The notes beneath the pieces were generated by a model, which saw only the letters and a list, made by a program, of their open reading frames with translations, was not told the DNA's origin and made no database searches. Shown here piece after piece: positions 17,086-25,865 of a stretch of DNA of 64,000 nucleotides. The first letter of the stretch is position 1. The number at the start of each line of letters is the position of its first letter. This stretch comes from Streptomyces sp. NBC_00557. GTDB taxonomy: Bacteria > Actinomycetota > Actinomycetes > Streptomycetales > Streptomycetaceae. The position numbers and the translations under genes were made by a program. The stretch covers positions 1,860,001-1,924,000 of the forward strand of contig NZ_CP107796.1 of the NCBI RefSeq assembly GCF_036345995.1. The letters run 5' to 3'.

Positions 17086-17216
17086 CGTACGCGCACCGCT
17101 TGCGCGCCCCGTCCCCCCACCCGGTGTCGTCCCGGAAACGACGAAGACCCTTTGCCGAACTCCCGGCCACGACCTGAGAGACCGTGACCGCCGGGCCAAC
17201 GAGAGGAAACCCTCCC

Positions 17217-18326
17217 GTGCCTGCCAACCGCTCAAAACTGTTCCGCCGCGGCCTGGCCGCGTTCGCCGCACTCCCCCTGCTCACCCTCGCTGCCTGCGGC
17301 TACGGGTCCGAGTCCAAGAACGACGACACCACCAAGGTCGCCGCCGGCGCCAAGAAGATCGACGGACTCGACTCCGTCAAGATCGGCTACTTCGGCAACC
17401 TGACCCACGCCACCGCGCTGGTCGGCCGTGAACAGGGTCTCTTCCAGAAGGAGCTGGGCGCCACCAAGGCGGACTACGCCACCTTCAACGCCGGTCCGTC
17501 GGAGATCGAGGCCCTCAACTCCGGCTCCATCGACATCGGCTGGATCGGCCCCTCCCCCGCGATCAACGGCTACACCAAGTCGAACGGCAAGAGCCTGAAG
17601 ATCATCGGCGGTTCGGCCTCCGGCGGGGTGAAGCTGGTCGTGAACCCGAAGAAGATCTCGTCCCTCAAGGACGTCAAGGGCAAGAGGATCGCCACCCCTC
17701 AGCTGGGCAACACGCAGGACGTGGCGTTCCTCAACTGGGCGGCCGAGCAGGGCTGGAAGGTCGACGCGCAGAGCGGCAAGGGTGACGTCACGGTCGTCCG
17801 CAGCGACAACAAGGTCACCCCGGACGCGTTCAAGGCGGGGTCGATCGACGGCGCCTGGGTGCCGGAGCCGACCGCGTCCAAGCTGGTCGCCGAGGGCGGC
17901 AAGGTGCTGCTGGACGAGTCGTCGCTGTGGCCGGACAGGAAGTTCGTGATCACGAACATCATCGTGCGGCAGGCCTTCCTGAAGGAGCACCCGAAGGCCG
18001 TCGAGGCGGTGCTGAAGGCATCCGTCGAGGCCAACAAGTGGATCAACGCCAACCCGGACCAGGCGAAGGCGGCGGCGAACAAGCAGCTGGCGGCGGACTC
18101 CGGCAAGGCGCTGCCGGCGAACGTCCTCGACCCGGCCTGGAAGTCCATCCAGTTCACCGACGACCCGCTGGCCTCCACCCTCAACACGGAGGCGGCGCAC
18201 GCGGTCAAGGCCGGCCTGCTGGACAAGCCGGACCTGAAGGGGATCTACGACCTGACGATCCTCAACAAGGTCCTCAAGGCCGCGGGCGAGAGCCCGGTCG
18301 ACGCCGCCGGTCTCGGCACCAGCTGA
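17217..18326 (+). CDS. ssuA: sulfonate/sulfate-type ABC transporter substrate-binding lipoprotein
   Basis: 369 residues. The signal peptide (RRGLAAFAALPLLTLAAC) carries a lipobox ending in Cys 24, so the protein is anchored outside the membrane. The mature domain is a SsuA/TauA-like periplasmic-binding fold: KIGYFGNLTHATALVGREQGL is the opening strand, SGSIDIGWIGPSPAING the ligand-loop region, and GSIDGAWVPEPTASKL a hinge segment. By context in the sulfate-assimilation operon it should bind alkanesulfonates or another sulfur source; ligand specificity cannot be read from the sequence. The GTG start follows GAGAGGAAA. Nitrate and taurine binders share the fold. Confidence 0.85.
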   Translation: MPANRSKLFRRGLAAFAALPLLTLAACGYGSESKNDDTTKVAAGAKKIDGLDSVKIGYFGNLTHATALVGREQGLFQKELGATKADYATFNAGPSEIEALNSGSIDIGWIGPSPAINGYTKSNGKSLKIIGGSASGGVKLVVNPKKISSLKDVKGKRIATPQLGNTQDVAFLNWAAEQGWKVDAQSGKGDVTVVRSDNKVTPDAFKAGSIDGAWVPEPTASKLVAEGGKVLLDESSLWPDRKFVITNIIVRQAFLKEHPKAVEAVLKASVEANKWINANPDQAKAAANKQLAADSGKALPANVLDPAWKSIQFTDDPLASTLNTEAAHAVKAGLLDKPDLKGIYDLTILNKVLKAAGESPVDAAGLGTS

Positions 18327-18362
18327 CGCCCGTTCCCGATCAGTTCCCAGGAGGTGACGACC

Positions 18363-19142
18363 GTGGCCACGACCCTCGCCAAGGCCGCTGAGTCGGTCGA
18401 GTACGCCGCACGCCTCGAGCACGTCTCGAAGTCGTTTCCGACACCCGGCGGGCAGCAGCTCGTCCTGGACGACATCAGCCTCGATGTCGCGCCCGGCGAG
18501 TTCGTCACCCTCCTGGGGGCCTCGGGCTGCGGCAAGTCCACCCTGCTGAACCTGGTGGCGGGCCTGGACCGGCCCACCGCCGGGTCCATCACCACGGACG
18601 GCCGCCCGGCTCTGATGTTCCAGGAGCACGCCCTGTTCCCGTGGCTGACCGCGGGCAAGAACATCGAACTCGCCCTGAAGCTCAGGGGGGTGCCCAAGCC
18701 CGTGCGGCGCGGCAAGGCCGAGGAACTGCTCGAACTGGTCCGGCTGAAGGGCGCGTACGGCAAGCGTGTCCACGAGCTGTCGGGCGGTATGCGGCAGCGG
18801 GTGGCGATGGCCCGCGCGCTGGCGCAGGAGAGCAGTCTGCTGCTGATGGACGAGCCGTTCGCGGCGCTGGACGCCATCACCCGCGACGTGCTGCACGACG
18901 AGCTGACCCGGATCTGGTCGGAGACCGGCGTGTCGGTGCTGTTCGTGACGCACAACGTGCGCGAGGCGGTGCGGCTCGCCCAGCGGGTCGTGCTGCTCTC
19001 CTCCCGTCCGGGCCGGGTGGCCCGCCAGTGGGAGGTCGGCATTCCGCAGCCGCGCCGCATCGAGGACGCGCCCGTGGCGGAACTGTCCCTGGAGATCACC
19101 GAGGTACTGCGTGGGGAGATCCGCCGCCATGGCCAGCACTGA
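18363..19142 (+). CDS. ssuB: sulfonate-type ABC transporter ATP-binding protein
   Basis: 259 residues. Walker A is GASGCGKSTLLNLVAG (about residues 57-64), the Q-loop is ALMFQEHALFPW, the signature motif is ELSGGMRQRVAMARAL, Walker B is SLLLMDEPFAALD, and the switch His is in FVTHNVREAV. The pattern belongs to the nitrate/sulfonate/taurine subfamily. A perfect AGGAGGTGA ribosome site points to the GTG at 18363 rather than the in-frame GTG inside that site at 18354. Its 3' end overlaps the permease gene by 14 bp. Confidence 0.92.
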   Translation: MATTLAKAAESVEYAARLEHVSKSFPTPGGQQLVLDDISLDVAPGEFVTLLGASGCGKSTLLNLVAGLDRPTAGSITTDGRPALMFQEHALFPWLTAGKNIELALKLRGVPKPVRRGKAEELLELVRLKGAYGKRVHELSGGMRQRVAMARALAQESSLLLMDEPFAALDAITRDVLHDELTRIWSETGVSVLFVTHNVREAVRLAQRVVLLSSRPGRVARQWEVGIPQPRRIEDAPVAELSLEITEVLRGEIRRHGQH

Positions 19143-20013
19143 GACGACGACCTCTCCCGAGACGGGGAGCGTGGAGGCGGGCCTCGACGCGCTGGAGACC
19201 GCGCAGCCGGGCGGTACGCCGCTGCGCCGGACCTTTGTCGACAAGGTGGTCCCGCCGATCACCGCGGTCGTGGTGGTCCTGGTGGTCTGGCAGGGCCTGA
19301 TCACTCTGAAGATCGTCGACGACCCGACCAAGCTGCCCACCCCGGGTGCGGTCTGGCACGCCTTCCGCAACGACTGGCTGCAGGGCAAGCTGCTCGGCTA
19401 CATCTGGACCAGCGTCTCGCGGGGTCTGCTCGGCTTCTGCTTCGCGCTGCTGATCGGCACCCCGCTGGGTCTGCTGGTGGCCCGGGTGAGGTTCGTGCGC
19501 GCGGCCATCGGCCCGATCCTGTCCGGCCTGCAGTCCCTGCCGTCGGTGGCGTGGGTGCCGCCCGCGGTGATCTGGCTGGGCCTGAACAACTCGATGATGT
19601 ACGCGGTGATCCTGCTCGGCGCCGTGCCGTCCATCGCCAACGGGCTGGTGTCCGGCGTGGACCAGGTGCCGCCGCTGTTCCTGCGCGCGGGCCGCACCAT
19701 GGGCGCGACCGGCGTCAGGGGCACCTGGCACGTCACCCTGCCGGCCGCGCTCCCCGGGTATGTGGCCGGCATGAAGCAGGGCTGGGCCTTCTCCTGGCGC
19801 TCGCTCATGGCCGCCGAGATCATCGCGAACTTCCCCGACCTGGGCACGGGCCTCGGCCAGCTGCTGGAGAACGCCCGCACCGCCAGCGACATGGCCATGG
19901 TGTTCGAGGCCATCCTGCTCATCCTGTTCGTCGGCATCGCCATCGACCTGCTGATCTTCAGCCCGCTGGAGCGCTGGGTGCTGCGCAGCCGCGGGCTGCT
20001 GGTGAAGGGCTGA
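19129..20013 (+). CDS. ssuC: sulfonate-type ABC transporter permease
   Basis: 294 residues with about six transmembrane helices (segments near 44-60, 95-120, 125-165 and 255-275). The EAA loop that contacts the ATPase is visible as FLRAGRTMGATGVRGTWHVTLPAA. SLPSVAWVPPAVIWLGLN is typical of the SsuC/TauC/NrtB group. A 40-residue acidic N-terminus precedes the first helix. It overlaps ssuB by 14 bp and is followed by the chelatase gene after 1 nt. Confidence 0.92.
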   Translation: MASTETTTSPETGSVEAGLDALETAQPGGTPLRRTFVDKVVPPITAVVVVLVVWQGLITLKIVDDPTKLPTPGAVWHAFRNDWLQGKLLGYIWTSVSRGLLGFCFALLIGTPLGLLVARVRFVRAAIGPILSGLQSLPSVAWVPPAVIWLGLNNSMMYAVILLGAVPSIANGLVSGVDQVPPLFLRAGRTMGATGVRGTWHVTLPAALPGYVAGMKQGWAFSWRSLMAAEIIANFPDLGTGLGQLLENARTASDMAMVFEAILLILFVGIAIDLLIFSPLERWVLRSRGLLVKG

Positions 20014-20014
20014 C

Positions 20015-20752
20015 ATGAACGAGCCCGTGCTCCTCGTCATCGCCCACGGCAGCCGTGATCCGCGGCATGCCCGCACCGTGCACGCCCTGGTGGAGCGGGT
20101 CCGGTCGATGCGGCCGGGGCTGCGCGTGGAGACCGGGTTCCTGGACTTCAACGTGCCGTCCGTGCACGGGGTGCTGCAGTCGCTGGACGGCGACGGGGTG
20201 CGGGACGTGGTGGCGCTGCCGCTGCTGCTGACCCGCGCCTTCCACGCCAAGGCCGACATCCCGGCCGTGCTGCGCCAGGCGCCGTCCCGGCTGCGGATCC
20301 GGCAGGCCGATGTGCTCGGTCCGTCACCGCTGCTGCGGGCGGCGCTGGAGCGGCGGCTGTACGAGGCGGGGCTGACGCCCGCCGACAAGTCCTCGACCGG
20401 GGTCGTGCTGGCCTCGGCGGGGTCCACCGACCCGGAGGCGATCGCAGTGATCGCAGCAATCGCGCGGGAGTGGCGGCACACCGGTTGGTGCGCCGTGCGG
20501 CCTGCGTTCGCCTCCGCATCCCTTCCGCGCACCGAGGACGCCGTGGCCGAGCTGCGCGCCCTCGGGTGCGCGCGGGTGGCCGTCGCGCCGTACGTCCTGG
20601 CCCCCGGCTTTCTGCCGGACCGCATCGCGCGGGGCGCGGCCGGGGCGGACGTACTGGCGGACGTGCTGGGCCCGGCGCCCGAGGTGGCGCGGGTGCTGCT
20701 GGAACGCTACGACGCCGCGCGCCGTCCGGCGCTGACGGCCCTGGGCGCCTGA
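20015..20752 (+). CDS. sirohydrochlorin chelatase (CbiX/SirB type)
   Basis: 245 residues in two homologous halves. LLVIAHGSRDPRHA holds the first-half metal and tetrapyrrole His, and VVALPLLLTRAFHAKADIP the second; the C-terminal half (VVLASAGSTDPEA, then VAPYVLAPGFLPDRI) has lost the equivalent His residues, as in other two-domain Streptomyces enzymes. It inserts Fe2+ into sirohydrochlorin to make siroheme, the cofactor of the sulfite reductase at the head of the operon, which explains its place as the last operon gene. Cobalt insertion for cobalamin is the alternative. It starts 1 nt after the permease stop. Confidence 0.88.
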   Translation: MNEPVLLVIAHGSRDPRHARTVHALVERVRSMRPGLRVETGFLDFNVPSVHGVLQSLDGDGVRDVVALPLLLTRAFHAKADIPAVLRQAPSRLRIRQADVLGPSPLLRAALERRLYEAGLTPADKSSTGVVLASAGSTDPEAIAVIAAIAREWRHTGWCAVRPAFASASLPRTEDAVAELRALGCARVAVAPYVLAPGFLPDRIARGAAGADVLADVLGPAPEVARVLLERYDAARRPALTALGA

Positions 20753-20776
20753 CCGGTCCCCGGCGTCCTCAGCGGG

Positions 20777-21085
20777 TCACAGATCGAGCCCGGTGAGGAG
20801 CTGCCGGGTGTAGTTGAGGCTGGCGGTGCCGGCGCCCGCGGTGATGGCGACGTTCTCCAGCGCGGTGCGGATCCGGCCCCGGTTGGGCGGCAGGCCGTCC
20901 TCGGCGGACAGCGCCAGCTCCGCCTGGATGACCTCCCCGTTGCCGGCGATCCCCGGGTACTCGGCCCGCAGGGCCTCGGTGAGCCGGTCGGCGACGGCCA
21001 TGAGGGTCTCGAGGTCCGGCGGTCCGTTGCGGAGGTCGATGTGACTGAAGTCGGCGGGGCCGTTCCCGAAGGTGTAGCTGCTCAT
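20777..21085 (-). CDS. small hypothetical protein, 102 aa
   Basis: A 102-residue acidic-helical protein opening MSSYTFGNGPADFSHIDL and containing VADRLTEALRAEYPGIAGNGEVIQ, two predicted helices, and a second helical pair near RIRTALENVAITAG. It looks like small Streptomyces proteins of unknown role that I cannot name with confidence. The start is supported by GCGAGGA 6 nt upstream. It is convergent with the sulfur operon (24-bp gap). A small CCGAAG-GAGT-CTTCGG hairpin sits 20-36 nt upstream of the start. Confidence 0.7.
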   Translation of the reverse strand: MSSYTFGNGPADFSHIDLRNGPPDLETLMAVADRLTEALRAEYPGIAGNGEVIQAELALSAEDGLPPNRGRIRTALENVAITAGAGTASLNYTRQLLTGLDL

Positions 21086-21739
21086 GCGGTGTCCTCGCTT
21101 GTGGTCCGAAGGAGTCTTCGGCGGTGGGATGGCTACGGCTTCGCCGCGGGCGGCCGGGATCTGGCTGCCGAAGGCGTTGGGGCGGCCGACGTCACCGGTG
21201 TCGCGGGCCGGTGCCCGGCGGCCAGGGGCCGCCATGCAGCGGGCCGGTGAGGGGTGGCACCCGCATACGCGGCCGAGAAGGCCGAAAATCGCCACCCGTC
21301 CAGGTGATCGGTGTCCGTTGACCAGGCACCGGAGGCGGTGAGGGGCGCGCGGGGCACCGCTGTCACGCGGCGCACGAGCCGGTGGTCGGGCGCCCCGCGT
21401 ACGCTGCCGCGCCGCGCCCATGCTCCCGGCCGCCGGGCCGCCGCTCGCCCGGGATGCCGTGCCGGCGCCGGTGGTGGTCCGCCCAACACGCTCATCCGCC
21501 CCTCGTCCCCTTCCGGCCGTCTGCGCGCTTCACCCTAGGGACCGCGGGACGCGTTTGTCGCGCGGTTCGGCGACGGCTGGCCCGGGAGGCAGGGCGCGTG
21601 GTAAAGGGCAGGGGCCGCCGGGTCCGGCGCTCCCCTGTGACGTCGGACCGCGGCGGCTCTTCGTTCTGCGCCGGGCGCGGTCCGCGTGTCACACGCCCGG
21701 CGGGGACGAGGGGTGGTTATCGGCCACCCCCGGATGCCG
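21086..21739. other. 654-bp region without a recognisable gene
   Basis: No ORF on either strand has a plausible start, composition or family match. It holds the small hairpin at 21106-21121 and a nested inverted repeat at 21252-21297: outer GGGTGGC/GCCACCC enclosing CGGCC-GAGAA-GGCCG. On the minus strand the latter would lie about 165 nt upstream of the 102-aa gene, so it could be a structured 5' leader or an upstream terminator. No known riboswitch core was recognised. Confidence 0.5.
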
Positions 21740-22375
21740 TCAGTCGAAGCGGAGGGCGCCGGTGCGGGTGCGCTTGAGCTCGAAGAGGTCGGGATGGCGG
21801 GCCAGCACCCGGAAGCTGTCGAAGAGTCCGGCCGCCTCCTCGCCCCGCGGCACGGCGCGCAGCACGGGCCCGAACCACACCGTGCCGTCGACGTGGAGGG
21901 TCGGCGTGCCCACATAGCCGCCCGTCTCCGGCTCGGCGCCGGCCTCGTGGCTGCGGCGCACCGCGTCGTCGTACGACGGATCGTGCGCGGCGGCCGACAG
22001 CTCCGCCGGCAGCCCGAGCTCGGCGAGTGACTCGGCGACGACCCGGTCGAAGTCCTCCGTCCGGGCCTCGTGGATGCGCGTGCCGAACGCGGTGTACAGG
22101 TCGCGCAGCACGGTCTCGCCGTGCCGTTCGGCGGCGGCCACGGCGACCCGCACCGGGCCGATGGAGCGGTCGACCAGGTCCCGGTACCAGCCGGGGAGTT
22201 CGTTGCCGGTGTTGTGCAGGAAGAGGCTCATCACGTGGAACCGGAGATCGAGGGGGCGCAGCCGCTCGACCTCCAGCAGCCAGCGGGAGGTGATCCAGGC
22301 GAAGGGGCAGGCCGGGTCGAAGTAGAAGTCGACCCGGGTCGGTGCGGGTCCGGTGGCGGTGTCGCGGTGCGTCAT
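21740..22375 (-). CDS. DsbA-fold oxidoreductase, mycothiol-nitroreductase (Rv2466c)-like
   Basis: 211 residues. The thioredoxin-like start VDFYFDPACPFAWITSRWLLEVE is followed by the all-helical DsbA insertion and the cis-Pro strand GYVGTPTLHVDGTVWFGPVL. This layout matches the FrnE/Rv2466c branch. Rv2466c of M. tuberculosis has a C-x-x-C motif and uses mycothiol; here the motif reads C-P-F-A, with only the first Cys, which fits a monothiol mechanism. The substrate is unknown. Pale in context: it is a single gene flanked by an empty region and a DUF1697 gene. Confidence 0.8.
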   Translation of the reverse strand: MTHRDTATGPAPTRVDFYFDPACPFAWITSRWLLEVERLRPLDLRFHVMSLFLHNTGNELPGWYRDLVDRSIGPVRVAVAAAERHGETVLRDLYTAFGTRIHEARTEDFDRVVAESLAELGLPAELSAAAHDPSYDDAVRRSHEAGAEPETGGYVGTPTLHVDGTVWFGPVLRAVPRGEEAAGLFDSFRVLARHPDLFELKRTRTGALRFD

Positions 22376-22447
22376 GGCAGTGACGCTAGTGCCCGATTGG
22401 TTCAGCGTCCCGGGCCAATGCGGGATCGCTTCACCGGTCCAATTCCG

Positions 22448-22999
22448 TCACCGGGCCGGAGCGGTCAGCTCGACCAGTTTGAGCACCGTGTTCCAGTTGC
22501 GGCTCGTGGCGATCAGGCCCTTGGTCACCGGCCGGCGGGACAGGGCCTCGGCGAGCTTGGAACGGCCGAGGCCCTCGGGGGCGTACAGGTACAGGCAGCG
22601 GTCGCCGAGCCGGAACTCCTCCGGGAGATGGGCGGCGGGGTCGATCTGCGCGAACCGGTCGGGGGTGACCGGCGCGGAGAAGTACGTGACGTGCAGCTGC
22701 CTGGGCGCGAGGTCGGCGGCCGGGAACGGGCAGGCCTCGGCGACCGCCTTCAGATAGGCGTGGTCGCGCACGATCACGTCGACCGGGAAGCCGAACCGCT
22801 CCTCGATCGCCCGGCTCAGCTCCGCCGCGAGCGAGGCCTCGTCGCCGTGGCCGGCGGTGAACACGGCCTGGCCGCTCTGCAGATGGGTCCGCACACCGGT
22901 GTGGCCGAGGCCGGCCAGCAGCGAGCGGAGGTCGGCCATGGGCACCTTCTTGCTGCCGCCGACGTTGATTCCGCGCAACAGCGCCGCGTAGGTCGTCAT
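22448..22999 (-). CDS. DUF1697 domain protein
   Basis: 183 residues, clearly DUF1697: MTTYAALLRGINVGGSKKV at the start, LQSGQAVFTAG in the position of the usual LQSGNVVF, and the C-terminal LIATSRNWNTVLKL near the family TTRNWNTV. Two ferredoxin-like halves are expected. The function is unknown; the proteins are small, cytosolic and found sporadically across bacteria. Its start codon overlaps the stop of a speculative upstream ORF that I did not accept as a gene. Confidence 0.92.
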   Translation of the reverse strand: MTTYAALLRGINVGGSKKVPMADLRSLLAGLGHTGVRTHLQSGQAVFTAGHGDEASLAAELSRAIEERFGFPVDVIVRDHAYLKAVAEACPFPAADLAPRQLHVTYFSAPVTPDRFAQIDPAAHLPEEFRLGDRCLYLYAPEGLGRSKLAEALSRRPVTKGLIATSRNWNTVLKLVELTAPAR

Positions 23000-23396
23000 C
23001 CGGCCAGCCTAGAGCGGCCGTCGTGCCCCGTGGGGGCGGGCACGACGGCCGGGGCCCGCGCGGGGCGGGCTCCGCGAAACTCTGGCCGATCCGGGGGTGC
23101 CGTATCAACCTCTCCACGCGCCTGTGACTTGTTCAACAAGGTTTCGTAATCACACATCACCGCACCGGCGGCAGATCGGACAGCCCACGTCCCACGGCCG
23201 CCGCGACCCCGAGGGTCCTCCCGGGGAAGCCCCGATAGGTGTAAGGGGCCGTCGTCCTCCCCAGTGCCGACACCCGGGCCGCCGAGTTCACCGGGCAGCA
23301 CGACGAGCCGTGCTCGGGCGGCTCATACCGTCGTACGGAGCAAGCGCAGACGTGGCGGCACCCGGTCGCCACCGCACACGAGGGGGAAGGCCCGCG
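23000..23396. other. divergent intergenic region with an imperfectly placed operator-like palindrome
   Basis: 397 bp between DUF1697 (minus) and the MMPL exporter (plus). At 23128-23140 is the palindrome CTTGTTCAACAAG (6-bp arms, one central base) inside an unusually AT-rich stretch, a good TetR-type operator shape. Closer to the exporter are short inverted repeats GCACG-ACGAGC-CGTGC and CCGT-CGT-ACGG. No regulator gene lies next to it. Confidence 0.45.
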
Positions 23397-25655
23397 ATGG
23401 GGAACAGGGATGTGCGGGTGCGGGGGCTGGCCGCCCGCGCCGGCGGCTGGAGTGCCCGGCACCGCTGGGCGGCGGTCGGCATATGGGTGCTGTTCGTCGT
23501 GCTGGCCATGGGGCTGGGCTCGGCGGCGGGCCGGGTCGACGTCGACGAGAACAACCAGCTCAAGGGCGAGACACACACCGCCGCGCAGATCATCGACGAC
23601 GCAGGCATCAAGCAGCCGGCCGGGGAGACCGTGCTGATCCAGGCGAAGTCCGGTGGTCTCACGGCGACTTCGGCCGAGTTCCGGGCCGCCGTCGCGGACG
23701 TGGTGAAGGCGGTCGAAGGCACCGGGAAGGTCACGGCCGTGACCTCGCCGTACGACACGCACACCGTCTCCCGCGACGGTCGCAGCGCGCTGGTGCAGTT
23801 CGACATGCGCGGCGACGCGAAGACGGCCGTCGACCGGGTGGAGCCGGTGCTGAACGCCGTCGCCGGGGTGCAGAAGGCGCACGGCTCGCTGCGGATCGAG
23901 GAGATCGGCGGCGCCAGCATGCAGAAGCAGTACAAGGACGCCTTCGGGGACGACTTCAAGCAGGCCGAGTACTCGGCGGTGCCGGTGGCGCTCGGCATCC
24001 TGCTGATCGCCTTCGGCGCCCTGGTGGCGGCGCTGCTGCCGGTGGCCCTCGCGATCACCGCGATCATGGCGACGATGGGCCTGATGGGCGTCGTCAGCCA
24101 TCTGCAGCCGATGAGCGACACCGCCAACTCCGTGATGCTGCTGGTCGGTATGGCCGTCGGCGTCGACTACTGCCTGTTCTACCTGCGCCGCGAGCGCGAG
24201 GAGCGGCAGGCCGGGCGGGACCCGGGCACGGCCCTCAGGATCGCCGCCGCCACCAGCGGACGGGCGGTCATCGTCTCCGGTGTCACGGTGTGCGTGGCGA
24301 TGGCGGGCATGCTGTTCACCGGGCTCGCCGAGTTCGAGGCGATGGGCCTGGCCTCGCTGATGGTGGTCGCGGTCGCCATGGTCGGGTCGGTGACCGTCCT
24401 GCCGGCGCTGCTGTCGCTGCTCGGCGAGCGCGTGGAGAAGGGCCGCATCCCGTTCCTGAGCCGGCGCGGCGGCAAGCGGGCCGCGGGCGACGGCAGCCGG
24501 CTCTGGACCGCCGTGCTGCGCGCCGTGCTGGCCAGGCCGCTGGTCTCGGTCGTGGTGGCGGCCGGTGCCCTGCTGGCGGTCGCGGCGCCCGCGCTCGGCA
24601 TGAAGACCCAGCAGCTCACCCTGGACCAGGAGTTCGGCACGTCGCTGCCGATCGTGCAGACCTACAACCGGATCAACGACGCCTTCCCGGGCGGCAGCGA
24701 GCCGGCCCAGGTCGTCGTCAAGGCCAAGGACATCGGCGCGCCCGAGGTGCGGCAGGCCCTCGCCGCCTTCCAGCAGCGGGCGATCTCCTCGGGTGCCTCG
24801 CGCGGCCCGATCGACATCCGGGTGCACGACGCGCAGAACGTCGCCGTGGTCTCGGTGCCGCTGGTCGGCGGCTCCGACATGGACCGGGCGGTCAGGAGCC
24901 TGGACAAGCTGCGCGACGAGGTGCGGCCCGCCACGCTCGGCACGGTGGACGGCGTCGAGGCGCCGATCACCGGGCAGGTGGCCGGCAACCACGACTTCAA
25001 CGACCAGCTGCTCGGCTCCGTCGTCCCGGTCTTCGCCTTCGTGATCGTCTTCGCCTTCCTGCTGATGCTGCTGTCGTTCCGCTCGCTGACCGTCGCGATC
25101 ACCTCCATCGTGCTCAACCTGCTGTCGGTGGGCGCCGCGTACGGCATCCTCGTCGCGGTCTTCCAGCACGGCTGGGGCGCGTCGCTGGTGGGCGCGCAGG
25201 GCGTCGGCGCGATCGTGACCTGGCTGCCGCTGTTCCTGTTCGTGATCCTGTTCGGGCTGTCGATGGACTACCACGTGTTCGTGGTGTCCCGGATCCGCGA
25301 GGCCCGGATGAGCGGCCGTACGACGAAGGACGCGATCCGGCACGGCGTGGTCACCACGGCCGGCGTCGTCACCAGTGCCGCGGTCATCATGGTCGCCGTG
25401 TTCGCGATCTTCGGCACACTGTCGATGCAGTCCATGAAGCAGATGGGCGTGGGTCTGGCCGCGGCGGTCCTCATCGACGCGACGGTCATCCGCGGTGTGC
25501 TGCTGCCGGCCGTGATGGCCCTGCTCGGCGAGCGCAACTGGTACCTGCCGAAGTGGCTGCACCGGCTGCCCGACCTGACCCACGACGAGGGGCCCGACGC
25601 CGGAGCCTTCCGGCAGGCACGCGGGGAGGGCGAGCGGGAGCGGCTGCCGGTGTGA
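23397..25655 (+). CDS. MMPL family RND-type exporter
   Basis: 752 residues with the duplicated MMPL architecture: an N-terminal helix (about 25-47), an extracytoplasmic loop (about 50-195), a five-helix bundle, a linker, and a second loop plus bundle. The proton-relay Asp-Tyr pairs are in VGVDYCLFYLRRERE (first half, about residue 260) and GLSMDYHVFVVSRIREA (second half, about 623). These exporters carry lipids or hydrophobic metabolites across the membrane in actinobacteria; the substrate here is unknown. GAGGGGGAAGG precedes the ATG. Probably monocistronic. Confidence 0.92.
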   Translation: MGNRDVRVRGLAARAGGWSARHRWAAVGIWVLFVVLAMGLGSAAGRVDVDENNQLKGETHTAAQIIDDAGIKQPAGETVLIQAKSGGLTATSAEFRAAVADVVKAVEGTGKVTAVTSPYDTHTVSRDGRSALVQFDMRGDAKTAVDRVEPVLNAVAGVQKAHGSLRIEEIGGASMQKQYKDAFGDDFKQAEYSAVPVALGILLIAFGALVAALLPVALAITAIMATMGLMGVVSHLQPMSDTANSVMLLVGMAVGVDYCLFYLRREREERQAGRDPGTALRIAAATSGRAVIVSGVTVCVAMAGMLFTGLAEFEAMGLASLMVVAVAMVGSVTVLPALLSLLGERVEKGRIPFLSRRGGKRAAGDGSRLWTAVLRAVLARPLVSVVVAAGALLAVAAPALGMKTQQLTLDQEFGTSLPIVQTYNRINDAFPGGSEPAQVVVKAKDIGAPEVRQALAAFQQRAISSGASRGPIDIRVHDAQNVAVVSVPLVGGSDMDRAVRSLDKLRDEVRPATLGTVDGVEAPITGQVAGNHDFNDQLLGSVVPVFAFVIVFAFLLMLLSFRSLTVAITSIVLNLLSVGAAYGILVAVFQHGWGASLVGAQGVGAIVTWLPLFLFVILFGLSMDYHVFVVSRIREARMSGRTTKDAIRHGVVTTAGVVTSAAVIMVAVFAIFGTLSMQSMKQMGVGLAAAVLIDATVIRGVLLPAVMALLGERNWYLPKWLHRLPDLTHDEGPDAGAFRQARGEGERERLPV

Positions 25656-25700
25656 CGGTGCGCCCACCGGGTGGGACGGTTACGGCCCTGCGCGGATGCG

Positions 25701-25770
25701 GGGCGTGGGGGCTGGTCGCGCCCGCGCGGCGGAGCCGCATGTCGACACGGCCCCGCGCCCCTTCGGGGCA
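25701..25770. repeat. Streptomyces-type intergenic repeat with terminal hairpin
   Basis: The stretch from GGGCGTGGGGGCTGGTCGCG to CCCCGCGCCCCTTCGGGGC looks like a short intergenic element I remember as very common in Streptomyces genomes, ending in a GCCCC-TTC-GGGGC hairpin (25757-25769). It lies between the MMPL gene and the phosphotransferase gene and probably serves as a transcription terminator. The family assignment is from memory. Confidence 0.5.
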
Positions 25771-25865
25771 CGTCCGTGCTGGGCGTGCCTGATGGGTGAC
25801 CTGTGCCAATGCGAGACTGGGCGGATACGGCAGACGGCACAGCGGGACGGTGTGGAGGCGGCGGG

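Noticed and set aside
21252..21297. Known riboswitch (cobalamin, c-di-AMP, SAM)
   Set aside because: None of the conserved cores of these classes could be found in the region.
22996..23157. Minus-strand 53-codon ORF starting MCDYETLLNKSQARG and ending in an ATGA overlap with the DUF1697 gene
   Set aside because: No ribosome site, the second half is low-complexity and Pro/Ala/Arg-rich, and the first half coincides with an AT-rich operator-like region; more likely promoter DNA.
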